DNA from: Lentinus brumalis
Taxonomy: Eukaryota; Basidiomycota; Agaricomycetes; Polyporales; Polyporaceae
Direction of reading: 5' to 3'
Assembly: GCA_001792895.1 (NCBI GenBank)
Contig: MARA01000030.1
Coordinates: 124,001 to 188,000 of the forward strand
Length of the DNA stretch: 64,000 nucleotides
A program made the translations under genes and the position numbers. This document shows, in pieces, positions 43,553 through 55,300 of the stretch. The notes below the pieces were generated by a model that was given only the letters and a program-made list of their open reading frames with translations, was not told the origin of the DNA and made no database searches. Position 1 is the first letter of the stretch; every line of letters begins with the position of its first letter.

Positions 43553-45082
43553 GGTCAAGGATGTTGATGCGAACGTTGCGACGCGGTGTGCCTGAGCGTT
43601 TGGTAGCCTCGTGCAGCGCCGGCGTCTGCGAGCTCGCACACGACAGCGACCGTCGGTGCGCCCGAGGACGACAACTCCGCGGACTTCCCATCGCGGACGC
43701 GCAGAAAGTCCTGCCGCAGCGAGGATGGCGACCTCAGGGTGTTTTCCAAGGATATCTCGGGGAGATTTGTTTTCTGGGGATATTAGGGAGATTTGGGGGA
43801 GAGGGTGTTTCTGAGGAGCGGGTGTTGCGGAGATGTCGTGTTCCGCAGTGGGACAGGTGCGCACCGGCATTGCTATTGTGCACAGACGATACATGCTTAC
43901 TATGTTACTCTACAGAACTGCTGCTGGTCTTGGAGCGTGCACCACACTCACCCTCACCTCGCCGCCGTGAGTCCTACGTGAGTCCTACATATTCCGCCCG
44001 AGAATAGAGCCCCCTGACGACGCTTCAGCATGCGTCTGCCCGTCGTTCTTTCCGCCGACCCCTGTTTGCCGCTCCATGGGTGCTTTACGACAATAGAAGC
44101 CGTGCTGCAACAGCTAAAACGCTAAAACACAGTCGAAATCGTGAGCAAGCGGCCGGATACGGCCTGGTACGAGTACATTACAGGCGGGTGACAGCACGAC
44201 GTTCTCCGGGCTCAGATTCGTGTGCAAGCATGATAGGGCGCGACGGCGCCGCGACACGGGATAACTACGGGCCCGCCAACAGTCGCAGCAGCAAACCTCG
44301 CCGGGGAGAGTCGCCGCGACGCCCCGCGCTCGCCGGAGATCCTGTACGGCGCATGTTCTTGCTGTAGCACCGCCATTCATGGCCAGCTGTGTACAACGGT
44401 ACTGTAGCACATGCCAGCCGCCTGCCCAAGACAGTGTTCCGCAACCTGAAATCTCTCGCCTCGACTCTCGAGCACGAGTCATGGTTCGGTGTGCGGCACA
44501 TGAGTCCCGACGCCCACAACACGCGACACGGTTGCGGAGGAGGCGTCGACGATGACGGAGAGAACATCAGCACTGACCCTGCGAGGGACCAGTGGATCTC
44601 CATGGTTCCCGGCGGCCGTCGCTCGGCAAGGAGAAGGTTGGGGGATATACAGCGAGGTCACGGCGAGGATGGTAGTGCGCAGGTGAGGCAAAAAGCCGTG
44701 TTACGTGGCTCCGAAAGCGACGGTCTTGGTCTGACGCTCCAACCCGGTTTATCCCACAGAGTAAGCAGACCGACTCCGCCCGGGACATCGCTCGCTCGAG
44801 TCCTGCGGGCGCGGCCGAAGCAAGCATCCGACGGCAGGAGTCGACGACTGGCGGACTACCCCGACAGGCCGAATGTACCTCTTCGGATAGCCATACTAGC
44901 GGCGGCAGGGACTCGGATGCAGCCAATTCGCGACGAGGCAAGCTGCTGTTCTGCGCTTCCACATAGTGCCGGAATATTAGGCCTATCAAGTCGACTGGTC
45001 ACTGCGCGCATGAATATCAAACAAGACGAGTATCGTATTCTATCAGCCCGAGGAACCCGTGACTCGTCCACGTCTTCGCCCT
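43553..45082. other. Post-SSADH spacer, unit 5 copy
   Basis: As the other spacers. A 338-codon open frame (44389-45405) arises only in this copy by indels and runs antisense over the unknown gene, so it is not annotated. Confidence 0.55.
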
Positions 45083-45884
45083 CTACATCTCGACCCCGCC
45101 CTCCTCAAACAACCGTGCAAGGTCGTCGTCTAGAACCACCATACCCGGGGGAATCGTCATTGTCCAAGACGTTCGGGGAGTCTTCACGCCCGTTTCGAAC
45201 TGCGGGGATGGGACGACTTGCGATGTGCACGTACAGTGCTGTTGTCCGACCTCTGGCCAGTCGACATACGCAGACGCTTCGCAGGCGGACCTCCGCTACG
45301 AACGGCAGACCCGAGCGGCCGTGCGATGACCTCGAGCCGAACCGGCTCCATGACGAGCTGGCCTGGGACGAACTGCGAGGATGCGGCGTTTCTCGGCGGC
45401 AGTAGGTCGCCGAGGAACTGGGGTGCTCGGGAGGACGCTCTTCCGGTCTCGTCGTGCCCTGCGCAAGTCCTCCGCCGTTGCTTTGACGAATCTTATCGCG
45501 CCGCTCTTCCAGCCTTCGAGGAGAGTCGCGAGCGTCTTGACACCGCCCGGAATACTGCCCGGGTCGCCGAAGGGGATGTGCGGAGGCCAGCCCTTGACGA
45601 GTCGGCCCTCTCGGTGGACAATGAGGCTGGTGAAGTCGTCCTCGGACCAGCTCATGCCGACGTCAAGCCTGCCGGTGCTTTCGACTGGTCCGGCGCGCTC
45701 GACATAAACGAAGGCAGGTGAAGAAGATGCGGCGATGCTCACCCAGCTTGTCCCTCACCACGTCCCGTAAATCCTTCCGCACCTTGTTCCTGCACTGTTT
45801 GTCTTGATCGTCACCGGTGTCCAAGCATCCGGAGTCGCGCATCTCATCGACGAATGCTTTTGCTTCCTCCCAGGTGTAAGGCAT
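45083..45884 (-). pseudogene. Two-exon unknown gene, copy D (2-nt deletion in exon 2)
   Basis: ATG at 45884; exon 1 is intact with one substitution (RNKVRKDL), followed by a 58-nt intron. Exon 2 retains the ggcggcag that copies B and C lost, but has lost two bases further on (gatgcgcggcg to gatgcggcg, near 45385), and shorter indels follow. All four copies are thus broken at different or partly shared points. Confidence 0.6.
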
Positions 45885-46516
45885 GATGGTTGAGTTCCTG
45901 GGTAGCCTCGGCGTAGCGCGGAGTGGATGTGCTTCTGTCGGATTGGACTGACGGGGACGCGAGTTAGTCAGCATGTGCCAGTAAGTAGAGTATAACAATA
46001 AGTATACATGCAGGTAGCTCAGCATTATGATGGACACTCTTTGTCGCCGCCAGCATGACTTCTGCCGGATGCGGCCATGTTGTCAACCTGCGCAGACCGC
46101 GGTAATTATGTCCGAGGTACCTTACAGAGGCTTGCGATCAGCATGGAAGTTGAGACTCAGTCAAAGATTTTGCATGTCAAGCATAGCCGATTGGGAGGGA
46201 TTCGGAAGGGTCTCACAGTGGGATACCGACTAACTACTTAGGTACAGACAACTTCATGTTACACCGTGCAGGCCGTTCGTGTCATGTCAATGAGACATGT
46301 TTTTAGCCCGAGTTAGATGTCTTCCTGCAATGGCCGCATAGTGATGCTCTGCCAGTTACTATCTCCGGTCTGAGGCAGTCTCACTGTCTCAGGCTCAAAG
46401 CTCTATTAGACCTGTGTTGTCTCCATCTTCCTGCAGTTCTGTATAGTATTTGCAACGATGATAAAAGGTAGAAGGCTTTAGACAGTAGTAGTACTAAGTC
46501 TGAGTTGGAGGGAAAC
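45885..46516. other. Unit spacer with empty copia target site, unit 5
   Basis: Counterpart of 25686-26316; gataaaaggtagaagg near 46460-46475 is uninterrupted. No gene seen. Confidence 0.65.
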
Positions 46517-46783
46517 ATGACAGCAGATAACACCTGGCGGGCCCACCGGACTGCTCCGGGCATGGAAGTGCAGGACTTCTCGATCAAGAGGATTTTGCAC
46601 AGACTTGAATCGTTGAGCCATTTCCGGATAAGTACTGGTTCAAGTCTGCTCAATGCGGCCTTGCAGCCGATTCCAGCGGAACTTTGGAAGGGTGAATGCT
46701 TCAAGGATCCCTTGCCATACAATGTCCTGATTGAGTCACTAGGATTGCTGCCTCCGAGGAACTTCACTTGGAACCTCTCCTAA
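46517..46783 (+). CDS. Small conserved ORF, copy D
   Basis: 88 residues, MTADNTWRAHRTAPGMEVQD to LPPRNFTWNLS. Two compensating indels alter a few residues near the end but keep the stop. Unknown function; low certainty of being coding. Confidence 0.35.
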   Translation: MTADNTWRAHRTAPGMEVQDFSIKRILHRLESLSHFRISTGSSLLNAALQPIPAELWKGECFKDPLPYNVLIESLGLLPPRNFTWNLS

Positions 46784-49155
46784 TCCTGGACTTCTAACCC
46801 TCCAACCGAAGTTTGCGTTTGAATTCCGAGAAGCGGTCGCTTACTTTGGAAGATTGCCACGGAGCGCACACTGGCTCATTTGGGGTATACCAAGTACTTA
46901 CATCCATCCTTTAGTACTTCATACATACAGGGCAGTGACACTGATAGAGGTTAAGACTCTTCTGATGTTCGAGTCCAGATCCAGGGCAACTCGGAGCGGG
47001 GCGCTATCAGTATGATTTATGCTTGAACAAGTTGAACTTCGGAAGCTTCTCGGCAATGAGCCAGACAAGAGGGTGCAACAACGGACACTTCATCCTTGAC
47101 ACTGTCCTCTGCAATTGCACAATGCAAAGTCAACTCAGAGTGGACTCACAAGTACAGATGCACCGTCATGTGTTTTCTTGTACTGCACAAATGTTTGGAG
47201 CACATCGGAGCAGCCGAGGTGACTCTCATCTGGCCTCCTTAAGTGAAACCATCACAGCGGCCGAGGACCGACACATTCACGGTGTCATTCACATTGGGGC
47301 TCAGAGCCTGACACTATGTGAATTATCCGGTTGCGCCTGTCATATTCCCTGTCAAAGCGAGGGCTGCCGGCCACATACTGCAGTCATAGTGTAAGCATGC
47401 GTCCTGTCGTCTTCTGCTGACGGCATACCAAGGCAGTGTGCTCAAAGTGCTGTAGAATATACCGTAGACCGCACTCTTGAACCGACCTGTATGTCTACCC
47501 GGCTCATTCAACCCCCGTAACTTACAGGAGGCACTGACAGGATGCGAAGGAGCGTCAGCCTGTCATGTGTACATCCAGCGACATGTTCTGTGGGCGGGGA
47601 AGACATGTCTCCGAGCGTGAGCCGCAGAGTAAACAACTGTCGCCGCTCACCTGTACCACAGCTTCGTCTCCGAGCGAGCAGCAAACTCGCATCCATGATT
47701 TATAAGTGTTCGAAGCACTATACTTACCTTTGCTGTCAAGTTAGCAACTCACCGTCGGACGGTCCTTCAGCCTCAGAACCGGAGCTGCAGCGGCTCGATA
47801 TCCACTTCCATCCCATTCTTACCCCTGGAATCTACACGACAGGCAAGTGCTCGAGGTCGTATACACCAGCACCTCTGCAATAGTCCGCGCCGTCGAGACT
47901 GTCCGGAGCCGGAGACGTACCTTTGACCGTGAGCCCGCGACAACGTGTGCGAGTGCGCTACATATTGGCCAAGTGAAGCTCTGCCGTGCGGCGTGCACAC
48001 TGTCAGACGATCAGCTCCCGATGAGACATGTCTGCTTCCCTCCAAAGAACTGGAAACGTCGCAGAGCAGCCGAGGATCGACGCAGGGTCGTACGGGTTCC
48101 GACACATCGTCGGCTGCCGTCCTTGCGTGCATGTTCCAGTTGCGTCTGCTGAAGCCGTGCCGCAGCCGCCAGCGGCCGCACACCGGGACTGCGATAGCGG
48201 GGGATGCAGGATGTGTTGCACACCAGGTCGCAGACCTCGCATACGGACGTCGGAGCCCTAGCGGCAGAGCGTGTCTCCATCACGGTGCAGCGACGGAGCG
48301 GACGAGACGGCCCAGTCGCACCTCGCAACGGGAACGCATCATCAGATGGTCCGAAGTCGGAAGAAGAGACCGTGTGCGCTCAGTGCTGCAAGCGTAGGAT
48401 GTCAGCCGGTATGGAACGCCGCGATGCAACGGGTCCCTCTGCTTGCTGCCTACCTTACAAGGACGGACCCGTTCCGGGCCCGGATGACCATGTTTGTCTG
48501 ACCACTTCCACGCCGTTTCAGAGCGGCGGAGGATCGTGCTGGGGTGGTCAGGTCAGGTCCAAGTGTCTGGATGCTGGCATGATTGTTCGCACCGTCCCAT
48601 CGCGTCCGTACGAGTCCACGGCGAGGCTGCCGCACGCCCTGACCATGCCGCAGACTCCTCGAGCCCGCAGAGACCCCACGTTCTGCGTTGAACCTGGGTG
48701 TTAAGAGCTTGACGGCCGTCGTCGCAGCGAGCTAGCAGCAGGAGGGATCTTCAGGCCGTGATGCACCGTGAGACGTTGGTGCTAGACGTAAGTAGACAGA
48801 CATGCGCGGGAAGCCTGGCCATCGTCCGACTGTCACGGTTCACTAAACGTCAACTCAATGCAAGACGCCGCGATGAAAGAGGTGCGTACCAAGCATGCAT
48901 GCAGGAGCCCGGGTGGGCTGTGCGAGTCGAGGATGCAGCCGACGAGGCTTGCCCTGCGCGTGGTCTGTTTGTCCGAGCAGCTGGTGGAATAAGTGCGTGG
49001 GATGAGGAACGAGCCGCTCCAGCACTCGCTCGCGCGTGCACCCCTCCCTCGGAACCCCTCCCGCTGCCGCCCAGCGACGCCGTCATGATCGCCACGAGCG
49101 AGCCTGATAGAACGGGTGAGCGTCGTGTCTTCCCCGGAGCATGACATGAGCACTT
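46784..49155. other. Unit spacer, copy D, with a 123-codon ORF
   Basis: It contains the frame 47023-47394 (+), homologous to 26820-27194. No other supportable gene. Confidence 0.4.
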
Positions 49156-49820
49156 ACCATGCGGCTTCGCAACGTTGTCCGTCGCGCACCGGACCTGCGC
49201 CGACGCGTTCGCTCGAGCCTCGTCTCCAGGGCGACTGCTACCAGCTCGGTGAGTCGACTCTGCGGCCGTCTCTTCCCGGGTTTGCGCTGAGACTGGCCGG
49301 GTAGTTGATTGCGAACGCGGCCGTGCGACTGCATGTGGGAGGTGAGTGAGCGTTCGCGATGTGCATGTGCAGTGCGACCTTACTGACGACGCGATCTAAC
49401 ACAGTGCTCGCTGACCTCCCCGGATGTGAGTACGCCCAGCTCGGTGATGCATTGGCCTTTGCTTACGCGTTCTCTCGCAGCTTCGGCTCGTCCAATTGCG
49501 GCGCAGGATAACGTCCTGGATATGCCGTGCTCGCCGCGCTTCGTCTCCCGGGTGACTGACTGCCTTCACGCTCGGTGAGTCTCCCGCCGTATCTTCTCGG
49601 GTCTACGCTGACACTGGACGAGTAGGTGATGGCGAAGCGGTCGCGTGACTGCATGCTGGAGTTGAGCGTTCGCTGTGTACTGATGGGCAGCGCGACTCGC
49701 TGACGACGCGATCTCGCACAGCGCTATCCTCCCGGCTGACCTCTGAACCGTGAGTTCGCCCAGCTCCGTTATGCACTATCATTTGCTGACGCGCTTGCTC
49801 GCAGTTGTGACTCGTCGCTG
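49156..49820 (+). repeat. Diverged ~317-bp duplication with intron-like segments, copy D
   Basis: Same arrangement as 18400-19085, more diverged in the second block. Confidence 0.5.
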
Positions 49821-50755
49821 TGGAGATTGAGGGGTAGTGGGATAGAATACCGTCCTAGTCACGCATGTATCGTGTAGGCAGAGACCGAGCCGAGCGGCTG
49901 CCTCCCATCCGGCCACGCTGTGGTTTGAGTCGGCGAGAGCGCGAGCGTGCCGCACGCCTGCGAGGTCGAGGGGCGGCGCAGTAGATCTTGAAGCCGGGAT
50001 GGAGGAGTGCGAGGACTGCTCACCGTGTTTCCTGTGGGTGCTGCGACGCGTGCACGATTCCACCGGGACATGGCGAGCCTCTGAGCGCGAGTGCGCGAAG
50101 TCTGCCCAACATCGCGCGTGAGGGCGGGGCAGCGTGCGCGCAGTAACGGAGATCGGTGCGCGCAGACTTGAGGGGACGGAGCGAGGACGCAGCGGGCATC
50201 GGATACGTCGTACGTAGACAGACATGTCGTTACTCTGGTGTTAGTGTCAATGCACTGCTAGTACGCACCTAGTTGACCGAGAACGGATCGCCGAGTGTCT
50301 CGTTGCGAGCTGCAGCCGTGGAGAGCAAGCCGTGGAGAGGCCGTGGAGAGGTGCGCAGGACGCACTGGCTGACCTATGGCCGCGAAGCACTTACCGCGGT
50401 CTCGCGTGAAGGCGGGGACTCGCGGATTGGGTGTATCCAGTAGAGGTGACTGAGTGGCATTGGTATATGCTATTGGTACAGTGCGCAGCGCGGTAGTCGA
50501 CAGGTGGGAAGGGAAGGAAGAGCGAGCAGAGAGCGAAGAGCGGATGCATGGCGTGTGGGGAAGGGAAGCTCAAGGGCAGATAGGCTTAGCGCAACGAGAG
50601 CTCATGCAGAAGCGTGGAACGGCGAGCAGGAGTCGAGCAGCGCAGTGGACGCAGTCGAGAGCAAGAGCGAGACGAGTGCAGCGCGGGCCTCGGGCCGATG
50701 ACGATGACGACGGGCCCCCGACGGTGCAGAACTGGGACGGATCCGGTTCTCTCAC
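49821..50755 (+). promoter_or_regulatory. SSADH copy 5 upstream region, displaced by an insertion
   Basis: It corresponds to the upstream regions of copies 2-4 up to ggttctctcac. The following insertion separates it from the copy 5 start codon by 1.5 kb. Confidence 0.45.
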
Positions 50756-52290
50756 TTGTGTAAGTGAGGCGCTGCTGGCGCACGCCGGGAGAGAATGATC
50801 CAGGTGTAAAAAAGAGATGGGAAGCATACGTACGCGTGAGGAAAGTGGCAGATGAGCGAAGAATATTGTCTACGGGGGCGGAAAGAGTAGGCTCGTCCCC
50901 ATCCGTTTCGGTACAGCGCGCCTCCATCCTTGTCCCGGTTTGGAAGGCGCGATCAAAGGCTTGCGACCGGAGTGGCTGGCGAGTCTACGGAAAGAGTGAC
51001 ATTGCGATATCACCAAGTACATAACAGATACGCGACTGTTACCACATATCGCCGTAGGACATAGGTACCGCGACGCCCATTCGATCACGAACTCCGCCCA
51101 ACACGACCATACGAGAACTGGAATCCCCTATCCAACGGAGTGTGAACGGGCACTCCAGGGATAACTCCCCCTCGCACTGCGCCTGCCGATGCAACCTCCC
51201 GAGCCCAATCAAGGTGACCTGCGTGTATGTCGAACCAGGTCGAACCCCCACTCTCAATAGTTCTCGTCCCACAATGATGACAGGCCTCGGTGCGTGATCG
51301 CGGGCAGACGTCAACAACGCTCGAAGCTGCTCTTGCAGACGGGTAAACGACACTCCGCGGTGAGGAAGACCATGACTGGCGTGGTCCAGAAGTGAGGGAT
51401 AGGAAGGGTAGGTATGACTCTGAACGATGTCGATACGAGCCTCGGGATGATCAGGACTCCCTGCGCAAAGGATGTGCACAACAACGTTGATACCGCCGTG
51501 GTAAGCATTGTCGACGTTTCCGCTGGAGTTTGGCGGTCGTTGTCGACGTAACCTTGGTGGATCTTGAAGCTTGAGGTATTGCACCCATTTGTCCACCGCG
51601 CTGTAAGGCACGTACACCTCGAGATCGGCTGACTGCCAGTGCACCGCATCGCGCGCCGCGCGGAGAGCACACAGCAGCCGCTGATAGCGCTGTCCAGTTT
51701 TGCGCCGGATTTACTTCAGAAGCCGTCGAGGTCCTTGACGAACGACTGGAGAACATGTGTGTAATGCCAGTGGAGTTCGAAGGCGATGATGTCGTCCATG
51801 TACGTAGATGCAGACGCGAGGCGACTCTGTGGGCACGCTGCATGCAACGTTCGAGAAAGTGGATGATCGATTATAATGGGAAAGTAACGACACAAGATCT
51901 GTGGACGGCCATGACGAATGCTGCAGAGGTCAAGCCACCTCCCGAAAGATATATATCCCAGGCCAAACACCAGAGAAGCAGAGCGTACCTCGGCGAGCGA
52001 ACAACAAACTCCCTTCCGCAGAGCTCTCCATGACCACGACGGGTGGAGCGGCCCATCGGAAGGCGGATGCACAGCAGCACGACAAGGCAGAAGACGGACG
52101 CAGCTCACAAGCCTCGGAGAGTTGATTGCAATTGTCAGCTAATTTTACGTTCAAGCGGAGATTGGACAACAGGAAGCGGAGTAATTCGCCAGGTGAATAC
52201 GGACCGTACGGGCCGTTTTGTCCAACCTCCTGAGGTGTCCTTTGCCATGAGTCGATGATAAACCGAATGAATCCTTCGGATCATTCTCAA
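50756..52290. mobile_element. 1.5-kb insertion upstream of SSADH copy 5
   Basis: In copies 2-4 ggttctctcac is followed at once by cgagtccctccttgtcgg. In unit 5 these are separated by about 1535 bp. Near the ends lie an 11-bp inverted pair, gagaatgatcc (50791-50801) and ggatcattctc (52278-52288). No clear target duplication is seen, apart from weak similarity of ttctctcac and attctcaac. The insert carries a decayed gene and no transposase I can recognise. It may be a captured fragment or non-autonomous element. Confidence 0.6.
51039..52108 (-). pseudogene. Decayed gene of unknown family inside the 1.5-kb insertion
   Basis: Read on the minus strand, pieces in different frames are protein-like: MDDIIAFELHWHYTHVLQSF, LEVYVPYSAVDKWVQYLKLQ, GINVVVHILCAGSPDHPEAR, ARIDIVQSHTYPSYP, and in another frame IPHFWTTPVMVFLTAE. 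The order resembles, from memory only, an unnamed multigene family of wood-decay basidiomycetes. At least two frame breaks are needed to join them, so it is a pseudogene fragment. I assign no function. Confidence 0.45.
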
Positions 52291-52313
52291 CCGAGTCCCT
52301 CCTTGTCGGAGTC

Positions 52314-55300
52314 ATGCCTCCTGCTCGTCGTGCGGCATCCGTGTCTCTTCTCTTCGCTGCACCTCTCAAGTCCAAGTTCATTCCGCGACACTCGCTCTAC
52401 CGTTACAGAATGGCGAGCACATCTGCTGTACGTGCGACGCGTTTGCAGTCTTGGCGTGTGCATGCGCTGAGTCAGGGGCGTAGTTCGGTTTGAAGGATGC
52501 GTCGCTGGTGCATACGCAGGGCTTCATCGATGGCAAATGGGTCGACGCGAAGGACGGCGCGGTAATCAAGGTCACCAGTGCGTATTCAGCTTCTTGTATG
52601 ACTCCCAACTCTGAGCACACCGCGTCGCGCGCGTAGACCCTGCCACGGAGGAGGAGCTGGGGACGATCCCGGAGATGGGTCTCGAAGAGACGAAGCAGGC
52701 TATCGATGCTGCATCGAAGGCCTTCAAGACCTGGAGCAAGACAACAGCTAAGGTATGTTCTCCAACCTCCCGGCATGGGCATGAAACTCCCGTATTCCAA
52801 GCCATCTTCGAGCACGTTGGTAGAGTGGCCCAAGAGTCAACTGAGAGCTACGAGGCAGGCGGCAGGGCGGCACGATGATTCGCTGCTTTCGGACCGACTG
52901 CCTCGACACTCCCGAAGGACTGGTCGAGCATGGTGTCTGTGTACTTGCCGTCGCCGGGTTCGAGCAGAACCGAGTCTCGAACCGTTCTTGAGAATCGTCC
53001 AGGAAACTGCCCTCGAATCGTCATCTTTGGCTGCCCCTAAGTGCTACGGCCGGGGCCTTCGAGTCGACTCGGATATGATATAGAGACTTCTGGTCCGAAG
53101 ATCCTTGGACTCTGCTGCTGACGGGGACACATTCCGAGAAGGTCTGAGCGAGTAGGAACTTTATCCGGCGGACTATCCGGTGGATAGTCCGCCGGATAGT
53201 CCACCGCACAAAGACATCGAGCCTTGCGCAGCGCGTCACATATATACAAATTGCACATACGGATGGGCCTGGTCCGGCTCCCGCCTTGACGGCCGCCGCC
53301 TCCGCGGTGCCTCGCTCGCCGCCATGACCAACTTTGTGGGCAGCACATACGCTATAGCTATGTGATATGCCGATTGCCCGACCTGGAGGCACCTTGCGAG
53401 CCGCAATGCTGCGTACCCTTCAAACACTGGCAATCCCACGTTGGACTGCTCGCCTTCTGGTGACCTCAGCCGGTGATGTTCTCTGCGAGGCGCGTGGCTG
53501 GTGGTGATATGATAGTCGGGAGCGTCAGGGAGGGGAGTGCGGAGTACGTTACAGGCAGGGGGTTCCGAGTCATGTGTCATGTACGCGATAGTCCGCCCAA
53601 ATGCGCGGACTGTTCGCCGGACCGACACTCACTCGACCTGACGTCTGGTATATCGTCGGCTTGATCCTGGTCTTCATATGCATCGTCGTTGCGTAGGACT
53701 GTCGTTGACACGTTCTATTTGCAGCATCGACACGACATTCTGATGAAACTGTTCGCGCTCATGAAGGAGAACGCGGATGATCTCTCGCGACTCATCGTAA
53801 GTCTTCGTGCCTTTCCAGTACTGTACTGTCACAAACGTCACTCCCGTCTCGTAGACATTGGAGAATGGAAAGCCACTGGCAGAAGCCAAGGTATGTTTCC
53901 GACTTACACGAATAGGAGCGTACATTGACGTGTCATCAGGGAGAGCACAACTACAGCTCGTCGTTCATTGAAGTACGTTCGATTCTGGTGACTAACTGAT
54001 TATGCCCGCTCACATATATCCGTGCACAGTGGTTTGGTGAGTGATCAGCGAGCTGGTCGTTGAGTTCGAAGTTCACACCAGCGCATTCAACCAGCTGAGG
54101 AAGCTGTCCGGACATACGGAGGTAGACGTCGCCCTTTCTACACCTAGTACTGCTCGCTGAACGTTACTTTTCTGTGCAGAGGTCATTCCTAGCGCTATCT
54201 CTAACCTTCGTAACGTGGTCGTCAAGCAACCTATCGGTCCGTCCATACATACCCGCTCTGTGGGACCGCTCGCTGACTTGTCTGCCCAGGTGTCGTGTGC
54301 GTCTCCACGTTGGCAGCCCTCATTCTTGCGGTATTCATGCAGTAATACAGGTCGATCCTGACACCGTGGAACTTCCCATCGGCGATGATCACGCGAAAGC
54401 TCGGTGCTGCTCTCGCTGCAGGTTGCACGGCGGTCATCAAGCCGCCACCAGAGACGCCATTCTCCGCACTCGCACTTGTCGAGGTGCGCTCTGGGTTGTG
54501 ACCCGGCGTCGCCGTCCTCACACGTATCTCCTTGACAGCTCGCAACTCGTGCAGGCGTTCCTCCGGGCGTGATCAACGTCGTCACGACTCAGGCGAAGGT
54601 GGCTGAGGTCGGACGCGAGATGTGCCAGAACACCGCTGTGAAGAAGGTGTCGTTCACCGGAAGCACGCCCGTCGCGAAGATGCTCTACGGTATGGCCGCG
54701 AGCACGCTGAAGAAGTACGTGTTCAGGCCGACCTGCCTTGATTAGCAGCTGACGCGCACCTGGCTGCAGGGTCTCCATCGAGGCTGGCGGAAATGCTCCG
54801 TTATCGTGTTCGACGACGCCGACATCGATGCGGCTGTTGAAGGTGGGTCTCTGTAACGGATTGTGTCGTACGATGGCTGAACGGTGTCGCAGGCGCGATT
54901 ATCTGCAAGTTCCGGGGCACGGGCCAGACCTGCGTCTGCGCGAACAGGATATACGTGCAGTCGTCCATCTACGCCGAGTTCGCGTCGCGGCTCGCCGAGA
55001 AGGTCGCGGCGTTCAAGGTCGGGAACGGCCTCGAGAAGGACACGTACGTGCTCGCCCCTGCGCATCGGTTCGGTGGGGCTCACCATGTTCGTTGCTAGCA
55101 CGCACGGCCCACTCATCCACGACCGCGCGATCGAGAAGGTGCAGCGGCACGTCGAGGACGCGCTCGCCCAGGGCGCGCAGCTGCTCCTCGGGGGCAAGCG
55201 CATCGAAGGGCCCGGCTCGTTCTTCGCGCCGACGGTGCTGTCGGACGTGCCGCACAACGCGCTGGTGAACCAGGAGGAGACGTTCGGGCCGCTCGCGGCG

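Noticed and set aside
44389..45405. 338-codon + strand open frame in unit 5
   Set aside because: It exists only in this unit because of indels, is split in the other three, and runs antisense over the two-exon unknown gene.
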